From Eubacteriales bacterium (GTDB lineage: Bacteria > Bacillota > Clostridia > Lachnospirales > Lachnospiraceae), in contig JAUNSV010000006.1 of the NCBI GenBank assembly GCA_030539055.1, positions 1 through 36,162 of the forward strand: a DNA stretch of 36,162 nucleotides, written 5' to 3'. The position numbers and the translations under genes are program-made. Each line of letters begins with the position of its first letter. The stretch's first letter is position 1. Positions 9,399 to 15,831 of this stretch are shown here, piece by piece. The notes below the pieces were generated by a model. The model had not been told where the DNA came from. It ran no database searches and saw only the letters and a program-made list of their open reading frames with translations.

Positions 9399-9858
9399 GT
9401 GGTTGATTGATATTAAAAATATACCATTAAATTTAAATGATTATAATTATAAAGACATAGAACAAGCTTATTTGCTAAGTAAGCCAACTTGTAGAATTAG
9501 AAAAGAAGATAGTACTTATTTTTTTACAATTAAAGAGAATACTTTTATAAATGGAGAGAAAGATAATTATGTAAGAAAAGAAAGCAATTTTATTATCGAT
9601 AAAGATACTTATGATAGGCTTATTTTATCAAAATTTGGAATTGTAATAAAAAAAAGAAGATATAATATTCCTTATGGTGAGTATATTATAGAGTTAGATA
9701 TATTTAAAGATGAATATAAAGGTTTAATATATGCAGAGATAGAATTTGATACTAGAGAGCATGCTATAGAGTTTACATCTCCCGATTGGTTTGGATTAGA
9801 GGTTACTTTACACAAAAAGTATTCCAATCTATCACTTGCAAAAGGAAGTTTACTTTGA
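9376..9858 (+). CDS. CYTH-domain protein (triphosphate tunnel metalloenzyme family)
   Basis: The 160-residue soluble protein has the CYTH signature ExExK at residues 4-8 (EIERK). Alternating charged strands typical of the triphosphate tunnel fold follow: CRIRKEDSTYFFTIKE, KKRRYNIPYGEYIIELDIF and AEIEFDT. The family includes thiamine triphosphatases, tripolyphosphatases and class IV adenylate cyclases. CYTH proteins of this short bacterial type most often hydrolyse inorganic tripolyphosphate or similar substrates, but the substrate here is not readable from sequence. The start ATG has AAGGA just upstream (9364-9368), abutting the start of the divergent DUF1461 gene. A promoter for the next gene lies across its 3' end. 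Confidence 0.88.
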   Translation: MKNEIERKWLIDIKNIPLNLNDYNYKDIEQAYLLSKPTCRIRKEDSTYFFTIKENTFINGEKDNYVRKESNFIIDKDTYDRLILSKFGIVIKKRRYNIPYGEYIIELDIFKDEYKGLIYAEIEFDTREHAIEFTSPDWFGLEVTLHKKYSNLSLAKGSLL

Positions 9859-9864
9859 TATAAT
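9836..9864 (+). promoter_or_regulatory. Putative promoter of the cytidylate-kinase-like gene
   Basis: TTGCAA (9836-9841), a 17-nt spacer and TATAAT (9859-9864) with TG at 9856-9857 form an extended -10 promoter overlapping the 3' end of the CYTH gene. The predicted start near 9871 leaves a leader of about 20 nt carrying GGGAGG before the ATG at 9890. Confidence 0.65.
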
Positions 9865-9889
9865 AAAATTGATAGGGAGGTATAAGTAT

Positions 9890-10543
9890 ATGCAAGAAAA
9901 AATTGAATTAAAAAAACAATTAATAATAACAATTGGGCGTCAATATGGCTCTGGCGGACGCACAGTAGGCAAGCTTCTTGCTGAAAAGTTGCATATTTCC
10001 TATTATGATGAAGAAATACTTAGATTAGCCTCAGAAGCATCTGCTGTAGGAGAAGAATTTTTTAGAGAAAGCGATGAAAATTTAGATAATAAGAATTTAT
10101 TGAATATTATTGCAGGAAAAAAATTCGAAATGGGCAAACCAGAAACAGGCAAAAATCTTACAACACCCGATAATTTATTTAAATTTCAATCCGAAGTAAT
10201 AAAAGAATTAGCTACAAAAGAGTCTTTTGTTATAATTGGTAGATGTGCAAATTGGATTTTACAATCAGAACATAAGAATAAAGTACTCCGTATTTTCTTT
10301 TATGCCGATTATGACACAAGAGTAAAAAGAATTATGGACCAAGAGAAAATAGAACGATCAGATGCAGTTGATAAAATAAAAAGAAAAGACAGAAAAAGAG
10401 AAGAGTATTATTATTATTTTACAAGGCATGAGATAGTAGATTTAGATAATTATGATTTAATGATTAATACTACTACAATAGGATTTCCCGAAATATTGGA
10501 TATTATTCAAACATTCTTAAAAGTAAGAGGATTTACAAATTAA
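9890..10543 (+). CDS. Cytidylate kinase-like family protein
   Basis: The 217-residue protein belongs to the cytidylate-kinase-like P-loop family. The N-terminal block LIITIGRQYGSGGRTVGKLLAEKL carries the nucleotide-binding loop in the GRQYGSGG-GK form typical of this paralogous family rather than canonical Cmk. YYDEEIL follows, and a later FVIIGRCANWIL segment (about residues 115-126) and a basic lid-like region (VKRIMDQEKIERSDAVDKIKRKDRKREE, about 150-177) are present. It is probably a nucleotide or small-molecule kinase; the substrate is unknown. I chose the ATG at 9890 because GGGAGG lies 9 nt upstream (9875-9880) and homology begins there; the longer reading from 9836 overlaps the promoter. 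It is followed by the 6S RNA. Confidence 0.85.
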   Translation: MQEKIELKKQLIITIGRQYGSGGRTVGKLLAEKLHISYYDEEILRLASEASAVGEEFFRESDENLDNKNLLNIIAGKKFEMGKPETGKNLTTPDNLFKFQSEVIKELATKESFVIIGRCANWILQSEHKNKVLRIFFYADYDTRVKRIMDQEKIERSDAVDKIKRKDRKREEYYYYFTRHEIVDLDNYDLMINTTTIGFPEILDIIQTFLKVRGFTN

Positions 10544-10546
10544 AAT

Positions 10547-10727
10547 ATTCCTGGGTAGTTCGTAACCACATTTATTGAACCTACAAAATCATACAGGGAC
10601 ACCTATTATTTGTACATGGCTATAATGCCTTGCCTATATGGCCGGAGGACTATAAAAGTGCACATGCGGTAACCCACCTAGCGTTAGCTAGGGATCAATA
10701 AGTGGAGCGACTACCTGGGTATTTTTA
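10547..10727 (+). ncRNA. ssrS: 6S RNA (RNA polymerase regulator)
   Basis: This region of about 180 nt has no good reading frame but shows the 6S architecture. The closing stem is CCTGGGTAGTT (10550-10560) with GACTACCTGGG (10709-10719), allowing G-U pairs. A bulge then leads to a second stem, CCAC plus TTATTGA (10566-10578) with TCAATAA plus GTGG (10695-10705). An asymmetric central bubble contains the small hairpin CTAGC-GTTA-GCTAG (10678-10691), followed by a long irregular apical arm through 10600-10670. The GTTCGTAAC and TGCGGTAACCCACCTAG stretches resemble clostridial 6S RNAs as I remember them. 6S RNA mimics an open promoter and sequesters housekeeping RNA polymerase. The ends are approximate and I could not pick a convincing promoter. 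It lacks the SRP, tmRNA and RNase P signatures. Confidence 0.87.
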
Positions 10728-10743
10728 TATTTACGGAGTAAAA

Positions 10744-11970
10744 ATGGAAGAGAATAAAAAAGAAAATAGGTATATAAAATTAGGAATTACTTTATTTTTA
10801 GTTTTGCTTGCTGTAGTAATTTCTTATTTTATTTTGAGAGATATATCTTCTATAGCCAAATTTATTAATATTATATTAAAATCTTTATCTTCAATCTTTA
10901 TTGGATTCACATTAGCATATATTTTTTCACCATTGTACAATATGATAAGAAATTTTATTATAAAAATATTTAAGAATACAAAATTCAAAACAAAAAAAAT
11001 ATTAACATTTGCTAAAGTCATTTCTACAATAATATGTATATTGCTTGTTCTTATTATAGTATTTGGTTTATTATTGTTAATGATACCAGATTTAGTAAAA
11101 TCAATAAATGATTTAATTAAAAATCTGCCATCATACTCTGCAAATCTTTCTATAGTATTGAATTATTTTCATTTGGAAGAATATGAAAAACAATTTAAAG
11201 AATGGTACAATCTTTTTCAAACAAATATTATTCAATTCATTCTTTCTTTTTCACAAAACTATGGAAAAAGTTTATTAAAGGGAGTATATAGCAGTGTTTC
11301 TTCATTTATTTATATAATAGTAGACTTCTTTGTAGGAATTATAGCAATGATATATTTGCTTAATTCTAAAGAAAAATTATTATCGCAATATAGGAAAATT
11401 GTATTTGCTTTATTATCAAAAAAGAATGCAATAAGTTTTATGAGAGAGTGTAAATATGTGCATAAAATTTTTGGCAGTTTTATTTCAGGGAAGCTTCTAG
11501 ATTCTTTAATTATAGGAATAATGTGCTATATAGGTTTATTAATTTTAAAAACACCATATGCATTAATAGTATCTGTAATCATTGGTATAACAAATGTTAT
11601 TCCATTCTTTGGACCTTTTATAGGAGCAATACCATCTATTATTTTAATAGCTCTTGCAGAACCAATTCAAGGAGTATACTTTGCAATATTTATTTTAATT
11701 TTGCAACAGTTCGATGGCAATATTTTAGGACCATTAATATTAGGAGATAGAACAGGTGTCGCTTCGTTTTATGTATTGGTATCAATTCTTTTGTTTGGTA
11801 CATTGTGGGGTTTTGTAGGAATGTTACTTGCTGTGCCTTTATGGGCGATTATGCAGCATATTATAAATTATTTTTGCAAAAAGGAATTATTAAAAAAGAA
11901 TTTACCTATTGATTCAATTGATTATTCATATGAAAAAGTTGATGAGATGTGTAAAGAAAATATTCAATAA
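10744..11970 (+). CDS. AI-2E family transporter (TqsA/PerM-like permease)
   Basis: The 408-residue membrane protein has the arrangement typical of the AI-2E transporter family. A first helical pair covers residues 8-60. A cytosolic or periplasmic segment (about 100-170) is followed by the C-terminal helical bundle with the family signatures TNVIPFFGPFIGAIPS (about 280-295), LGDRTGVASF and WGFVGMLLAVPLWAI. Members export autoinducer-2 or move ions and small solutes; the substrate here is unknown. I chose the ATG at 10744 because GGAG lies at 10735-10738, whereas an upstream in-frame ATG at 10702 lies inside the 6S RNA. Only about 17 nt separate it from the 6S 3' end. A bidirectional terminator follows the stop codon. 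Confidence 0.88.
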   Translation: MEENKKENRYIKLGITLFLVLLAVVISYFILRDISSIAKFINIILKSLSSIFIGFTLAYIFSPLYNMIRNFIIKIFKNTKFKTKKILTFAKVISTIICILLVLIIVFGLLLLMIPDLVKSINDLIKNLPSYSANLSIVLNYFHLEEYEKQFKEWYNLFQTNIIQFILSFSQNYGKSLLKGVYSSVSSFIYIIVDFFVGIIAMIYLLNSKEKLLSQYRKIVFALLSKKNAISFMRECKYVHKIFGSFISGKLLDSLIIGIMCYIGLLILKTPYALIVSVIIGITNVIPFFGPFIGAIPSIILIALAEPIQGVYFAIFILILQQFDGNILGPLILGDRTGVASFYVLVSILLFGTLWGFVGMLLAVPLWAIMQHIINYFCKKELLKKNLPIDSIDYSYEKVDEMCKENIQ

Positions 11971-11996
11971 AAAAATGGCTATAAGCCATTTTTTAT
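11968..11996. terminator. Bidirectional intrinsic terminator
   Basis: AATGGCT (11974-11980), the 3-nt loop ATA and AGCCATT (11984-11990) form a hairpin flanked by A-rich sequence on one side and T-rich sequence on the other, so it can end transcription from both directions. It sits between the convergent AI-2E transporter and SEC-C genes and contains the stop codon of each at its edges. Confidence 0.85.
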
Positions 11997-12499
11997 TGTC
12001 CTTTACCACAACATTTTTTATACTTCTTACCACTACCGCAAGGGCAAGGGTCATTTGGATATATTTTTTCTTTTTCTCTTTTTATTACAAGTGAACTTTT
12101 CACTTCTTTCATTATTTCATTTCTTCTTTCTTTAGACAGAACTGTGTCCCACTCGCTAAGCTCATATAGCCAATTAGCTTTTGCTTTAATCATATTTGCA
12201 TATAATTTTTCTGGTTCAATTAAAATTTTTACTTTTGAATTTTCTTTTAATTGTGCAACTTTATTGTCTTTTTTTATAGAGTCATTTATTCCCTCTAAAA
12301 AGCCAACAAATGACTCTATATCCATATCATAAAGCGTAGCTAATTCTATCACAGTTCCACTTATTTCTTCTTTAGGATTTGATAAAATTTTTTTATAAAT
12401 ATTTTTTTCTTTTAAAAAATAATTATCCCAAATTTTTTTTGAATTATTATTTTGATTGTATGCTTTCTCGTGCCAATTTTCTAAAATACTTGTTGCCAT
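11993..12499 (-). CDS. SEC-C motif protein
   Basis: The 168-residue soluble protein has a C-terminal SEC-C zinc-binding motif, [17 protein letters not shown] (about residues 147-163), in the exact C-x-C-x8-C-C pattern also found at the end of SecA. The N-terminal 130 residues are helical and charged, with [31 protein letters not shown] recalling small SEC-C proteins of Firmicutes. The zinc module probably mediates protein or ribosome contacts. The specific role is unknown, and no secretion gene is adjacent. The start ATG at 12499 is preceded on the minus strand by GGGAG. It lies downstream of the cold-shock gene's terminator and ends in the terminator shared with the AI-2E transporter. Confidence 0.85.
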   Translation of the reverse strand: MATSILENWHEKAYNQNNNSKKIWDNYFLKEKNIYKKILSNPKEEISGTVIELATLYDMDIESFVGFLEGINDSIKKDNKVAQLKENSKVKILIEPEKLYANMIKAKANWLYELSEWDTVLSKERRNEIMKEVKSSLVIKREKEKIYPNDPCPCGSGKKYKKCCGKGQ

Positions 12500-12520
12500 T
12501 TGATTACTCCCTATGTTATA

Positions 12521-12548
12521 ATAAAACTGCCTCGAATTACCGAGGCAG
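12521..12548 (-). terminator. Intrinsic terminator of the cold-shock gene
   Basis: CTGCCTCG and CGAGGCAG form a perfect 8-bp stem with a 6-nt loop (12527-12548). On the minus strand it is followed by TTTTATT (12526 downward). It lies about 80 nt after the csp stop codon. The intervening 3' UTR can itself fold (AGTGTA at 12572-12577 with TACACT at 12611-12616, and ATAAATCATTTAT at 12588-12600). Confidence 0.9.
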
Positions 12549-12627
12549 AATTGCTTAAATATCTTTCTTAGAGTGTATACTTAATACATAAATCATTTAT
12601 ATAAACAAGGTACACTTTGATTTAATA

Positions 12628-12825
12628 TTAAAGCTTAGCTACATTGATAGCTTGTGGGCCTTTGTCTCCATTTTGAACTTCAAAAGAAACCTTGTCGCCA
12701 TCATTAAGACTTTTGTATCCACCTGATACTATACCAGAGTAGTGAACAAATATGTCTTTGCCTGATTCATCAGAAATGAACCCGTAACCTTTTTGGTTGT
12801 TAAACCACTTAACTGTACCTTCCAT
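12628..12825 (-). CDS. csp: Cold-shock domain protein (CspA family)
   Basis: The 65-residue single-OB-fold protein binds single-stranded RNA and DNA and acts as an RNA chaperone. RNP1 (KGYGFI, residues 13-18) and RNP2 (DIFVHY, about 24-29) are both intact, as is the start MEGTVKWFNNQKGYGF typical of bacterial Csps. The length matches the family. On the minus strand AGGAGG (complement of 12836-12841) precedes the ATG. It has its own promoter (12870-12898), a leader of about 38 nt beginning with a short hairpin, and its own terminator, so it is monocistronic. It is divergent from the Gx transporter gene. Confidence 0.97.
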   Translation of the reverse strand: MEGTVKWFNNQKGYGFISDESGKDIFVHYSGIVSGGYKSLNDGDKVSFEVQNGDKGPQAINVAKL

Positions 12826-12849
12826 TAATAAAGGACCTCCTAAAATAAT

Positions 12850-12864
12850 TGATGCATTGCATCA
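12850..12864. promoter_or_regulatory. Palindrome at the csp transcription start
   Basis: TGATGCATTGCATCA is a perfect 15-nt dyad around one central base. It covers the predicted +1 of csp (about 12863). In RNA it would form a 5-bp stem with a 3-nt loop at the extreme 5' end; in DNA it could be an operator. Function is inferred. Confidence 0.6.
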
Positions 12865-12869
12865 AAGTC

Positions 12870-12898
12870 AATATAACATATTTTTATAATATAGTCAA
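12870..12898 (-). promoter_or_regulatory. Promoter of the cold-shock gene
   Basis: On the minus strand TTGACT (12893-12898), a 17-nt spacer and TATATT (12870-12875) preceded by TGT form a near-consensus extended -10 promoter. Both hexamers match 5 of 6. It drives csp from about position 12863. Confidence 0.8.
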
Positions 12899-12940
12899 TC
12901 AATTTTTATACATTTTCTAAAAAATTTTAATTTTCAAAAT

Positions 12941-13471
12941 ATGCAAAATAGCACTATAAAAAACAATAATATTGCACTTCAAACTTGTATTTTATCTTTA
13001 TTTTTAATTTGCGGATACATTGAGATTGTAGTACCATTTTTTGATATAAGTGGAATAAAATTAGGCTTACCAAATTTAATTGCTTTAATATCATTTGATA
13101 TTATAGGTTATAAGGCTACAGCATTTTTATCTTTTCTTAGAGTGCTTATTATTCAAACTTTATTTGGGACTTTTTTTACTTTTGGAATTTCTTTCGGAGG
13201 CTTTTTAACTAGTATTTTGATAATGATAATTATGAAAAAATTTTTTAAAATGTCAATAATTATAGTATCCTTATATGGCTCAATATTTCATTGGATTGGT
13301 CAAGTAGTAGCATTTGGAATTTTTTCAAAATTTTTTTATTGGAATGTGAATATATTTTTTACAGCAATTTTGTTTGGTATTGTACCAGGCTTATTAATAG
13401 GAGTGATTGCAAATATAATTTTAAAAAATAAATATATAAAAAACATTAAAGAAATGAAAGGCGGATTATAA
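12941..13471 (+). CDS. Gx transporter family membrane protein (Hpre_diP_synt_I type)
   Basis: The 176-residue protein is almost entirely hydrophobic, with five to six membrane segments. The motif GIKLGLPNLIAL (about residues 37-48) is characteristic of the Gx transporter family, formerly annotated as heptaprenyl diphosphate synthase component I. These are ECF S-component-like small membrane proteins of uncertain substrate. In many Firmicutes this gene sits beside a NusG-domain-II gene; here that partner is present but two genes further on (15227-15586). The ATG lacks a visible Shine-Dalgarno, although the N-terminal topology supports this start. It is divergent from csp, and the next ATG follows its stop after one base. 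Confidence 0.82.
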   Translation: MQNSTIKNNNIALQTCILSLFLICGYIEIVVPFFDISGIKLGLPNLIALISFDIIGYKATAFLSFLRVLIIQTLFGTFFTFGISFGGFLTSILIMIIMKKFFKMSIIIVSLYGSIFHWIGQVVAFGIFSKFFYWNVNIFFTAILFGIVPGLLIGVIANIILKNKYIKNIKEMKGGL

Positions 13472-13472
13472 A

Positions 13473-14465
13473 ATGAAGAGAAATCATTTTGTATTAGGAT
13501 TTTTATTATTGCTTAGCGTTAGTTTATTATCTTGTTCCAATAAGAGTGGTAGTGTATTTTTTGCAGAGAATGAAACAGCATATCCTATGGTTGAATATGC
13601 AATGGATGAAGCAGGTAACACTTATTTTAGAGATGGAGCATTACCACAACAAAAACTTTTTTCTAGCAAAGCTACTGGAGCAAATGATATAAGTGAAGAA
13701 GTATCAAGTGCAAACACTAATAATTCTACAGAAAAAAAATTAATCAAAAGAGTTTACATCGATGCAGAGAGCAATAAGTATGATAATAGTATAGAAAGTA
13801 TAGAGAACAGTATTTCTAAAGTAAATGCTTATATCGAAAATAAACGAATAAGTGGCAATAATGAAAAAGATACACAGAATAGAAGAAGTGCATATTATGT
13901 TATTAGAGTGCCAAAAGATAATGTAGAAAAATTTTTATCTTCCATAGATGGAGATATCAATATTTTATCAAAAGAGGAATCTGTAGAAGATGTATCACTA
14001 CAATATTCTGATACTATGCTAAGAAAAGAATCATTGTATTTAGAGCGTGAGAAATTAAATGAATTATTAAAAAAGGCTACAAAAATAGAAGATATATTAA
14101 AAATTAATGAACGCTTATCGAGCGTAAATTATGAAATAGTAAGAATAGAAAGAACAATTAGAAATTATGATAATGATATAAATTATTCTACAATAACTAT
14201 AAATTTGTATGAGGTAAAAATTATATCAAGCAAACAGAAATTGGGTGTTGGTGAGAGAATAAGATATGGCTTTTTCAAAAATATTGAAGATATTAAAAAT
14301 AACATAGTAGAAAGTTATATATATGTTATTTCACACTTGCCAATAATTACTATTACTATTATAATTTTAGGCATAATAATACTAATTGTAATACTATGTT
14401 ACCAAAAGAGAACAAAAAGAAAGAAGAAAACGAAAGATAATAATAAAGACATTAAAGAATTATAA
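13473..14465 (+). CDS. DUF4349 domain lipoprotein
   Basis: The 330-residue predicted lipoprotein has an N-terminal signal ending in the lipobox LLSC, with Cys21 as the acylated residue; lgt in this same window encodes the enzyme that would modify it. A flexible linker follows. The DUF4349 region (about residues 86-255) begins LIKRVYIDAESNKYDNSIESIE and includes a long coiled-coil stretch (LYLEREKLNELLKKATKIEDILKINERLSSVNYEI is its core). A C-terminal membrane helix (about 286-309) with a basic cytoplasmic tail completes the protein, so both ends are membrane-attached. Function is unknown; such proteins are thought to act at the envelope. The gene is in an operon with the Gx transporter (1-nt gap) and the SIMPL protein. 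Confidence 0.85.
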   Translation: MKRNHFVLGFLLLLSVSLLSCSNKSGSVFFAENETAYPMVEYAMDEAGNTYFRDGALPQQKLFSSKATGANDISEEVSSANTNNSTEKKLIKRVYIDAESNKYDNSIESIENSISKVNAYIENKRISGNNEKDTQNRRSAYYVIRVPKDNVEKFLSSIDGDINILSKEESVEDVSLQYSDTMLRKESLYLEREKLNELLKKATKIEDILKINERLSSVNYEIVRIERTIRNYDNDINYSTITINLYEVKIISSKQKLGVGERIRYGFFKNIEDIKNNIVESYIYVISHLPIITITIIILGIIILIVILCYQKRTKRKKKTKDNNKDIKEL

Positions 14466-14490
14466 AAATATTAAAATTAAGGAGTAAAAA

Positions 14491-15240
14491 ATGGAAAAGA
14501 AAGAAAAAATTATAGCACAAGCATTCGTGTTTGCTATTGGAGCAATAATATGTTGCATAATAATGGTTGGTGGGTTTTTATATTATAAGAAGAATGCTCA
14601 AAACACAATAGTTGCAACTGGCTCTTATGAAGTTAATTTTGAATCAGATTTAATAGTGTGGAGAGGGTCATTCAAAGCAAAAAGAGATACAGCAATGAGA
14701 GCTTATGAAAAAATCAAACAGGACAAAGAAGTTGTACAAAAGTATTTAAATGACAATGGTGTCAATAATACCGAAGTAGTATTTAGCTCAATTGATATTA
14801 GCGAATTATACAATAGCATTTATGATGAGAATGGTAATTATAAAGGGACAGAGCAAACAGGATATCAATTATCACAAGATATTACTATAACATCAAATGA
14901 TATTGCAAAAATCGAAAGTGTATCAAGAGATATTTCAACTCTACTAGAGCAAGATGTAGAATTTTTATCATATAAACCAGAGTATTATTGCACTACACTT
15001 AGTGATATAAAACTCGATTTGATAGATAAAGCTACAGAAAATGCAAAAACAAGAATAGACATAATGGCTAAGCAAACAGGTGCTAGTATTACAAAATTAA
15101 AATCTTCTAAGCTGGGTATTTTCCAAATTACAGCAAGGAATACAGGTACAGCTTCGTATGGATCTGATGGTTATATAGATACTTCTTCAAAATCTAAAAC
15201 AGCAACTATAACAGTTAGACTAGAATATGCAATTGAGTAA
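14491..15240 (+). CDS. SIMPL domain (DUF541) membrane-anchored protein
   Basis: The 249-residue protein has a single N-terminal membrane anchor (about residues 8-31) followed by an extracytoplasmic SIMPL/DUF541 domain. The domain start IVATGSYEVNFESDLIVW and the periodic repeat pattern in RAYEKIKQDKEVVQKYLNDNGV and VFSSIDI match the family. SIMPL proteins form oligomeric envelope assemblies and have been linked to outer-surface or signalling roles, but no clear reaction is known. AAGGAG lies 7 nt before the ATG. It overlaps the NusG-domain-II gene by 14 nt, so the two are likely coupled. Confidence 0.87.
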   Translation: MEKKEKIIAQAFVFAIGAIICCIIMVGGFLYYKKNAQNTIVATGSYEVNFESDLIVWRGSFKAKRDTAMRAYEKIKQDKEVVQKYLNDNGVNNTEVVFSSIDISELYNSIYDENGNYKGTEQTGYQLSQDITITSNDIAKIESVSRDISTLLEQDVEFLSYKPEYYCTTLSDIKLDLIDKATENAKTRIDIMAKQTGASITKLKSSKLGIFQITARNTGTASYGSDGYIDTSSKSKTATITVRLEYAIE

Positions 15241-15586
15241 GTATAAGAATGTAATAGCTATATCAATTATTTGTATTTTAATAATATTATGCTTTTTAAT
15301 ACAAACATTTATTTCAAAAAAAAATGAACAAAAATTAATAATTACACAAAATAATATACAAATAACAAAAATAGATGATACAAATATAGATATAAATGTA
15401 GATGGCATTTATACTATAAAAGATAATGATAATTATAATACTATAGAAATTTCAAATGGTGGAATAAGAGTAATAGATGCAAATTGTAAAGATAAAACTT
15501 GTGTAAGGGTAGGCTTTATATATCCAAATAATCATAATTCTATTATAGCTTGCTTACCACATAAATTATTGATACAATTTAAATGA
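15227..15586 (+). CDS. NusG domain II-containing protein
   Basis: The 119-residue protein has one N-terminal membrane helix (about residues 7-26) and an extracytoplasmic NusG-II domain. The conserved part reads GGIRVIDANCKDKTCVRVG, followed by an ACLPHKLLIQF end; the C-x4-C pair and third cysteine match the family pattern. Despite the name, this small protein is not the transcription factor NusG. Its genes commonly neighbour Gx transporter genes, as here, which suggests a shared envelope or cofactor-related task that is not yet defined. It overlaps the SIMPL gene by 14 nt, and a terminator-like hairpin follows about 60 nt after the stop. Confidence 0.87.
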   Translation: MQLSKYKNVIAISIICILIILCFLIQTFISKKNEQKLIITQNNIQITKIDDTNIDINVDGIYTIKDNDNYNTIEISNGGIRVIDANCKDKTCVRVGFIYPNNHNSIIACLPHKLLIQFK

Positions 15587-15644
15587 GATAGTGAAATATT
15601 TACTTGATATTATAATAAAATGATTATAGAAAGAAGTTATCAAA

Positions 15645-15687
15645 GGGGAGTATGGAACACTACTATGTTTCTACTCCCTGTTTTAAT
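15645..15687 (+). terminator. Probable intrinsic terminator after the NusG-domain-II gene
   Basis: GGGAGTA (15646-15652) pairs with TACTCCC (15672-15678). An inner GGAAC/GTTTC extension sits above a one-base bulge, the loop is AT-rich, and TGTTTTAAT follows. It fits a terminator for the Gx-DUF4349-SIMPL-NusGII operon. The T-tract is short, so an attenuator or small RNA is an alternative. Confidence 0.6.
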
Positions 15688-15699
15688 AGTGAATAATAC

Positions 15700-15760
15700 A
15701 CTTAGCTAAGTAATGCCTTAAGGTTGAATTTAACATTACCTTAAGGTGAATTTACCTTAA
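15700..15760. promoter_or_regulatory. Cluster of palindromes and direct repeats upstream of a wall-repeat gene
   Basis: The perfect 12-nt palindrome ACTTAGCTAAGT (15700-15711) is followed by two copies of the palindrome CCTTAAGG (15716-15723, 15739-15746) and a partial copy CCTTAA (15755-15760). The copies are followed by similar GAATTTA tracts. The third element ends 12 nt before the -35 of the next promoter, a position suited to a regulator. This cluster and the preceding hairpin fill most of the 245-nt gene-free gap 15587-15831, the longest in the window. Confidence 0.6.
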
Positions 15761-15771
15761 TATTAAATATC

Positions 15772-15800
15772 TTGCGAATATTATTTAAATATGATATAAT
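15772..15800 (+). promoter_or_regulatory. Promoter of the first wall-repeat protein gene
   Basis: TTGCGA (15772-15777), a 17-nt spacer and TATAAT (15795-15800) with TG at 15792-15793 form an extended -10 promoter. The predicted start is near 15807, giving a leader of about 25 nt before the ATG at 15832. Confidence 0.75.
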
Positions 15801-15831
15801 TTATTTTTACAAAGGTAAAAGGTATAAATAT

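Noticed and set aside
10702-10743. Earlier in-frame ATG for the AI-2E transporter
   Set aside because: It lies within the 3' strand of the 6S closing stem; GGAG precedes the ATG at 10744.
15645-15687. Riboswitch or small RNA in the gap before the wall-repeat gene
   Set aside because: Only one hairpin with a short T-tract is visible and no known riboswitch core is recognised; it is recorded as a probable terminator.
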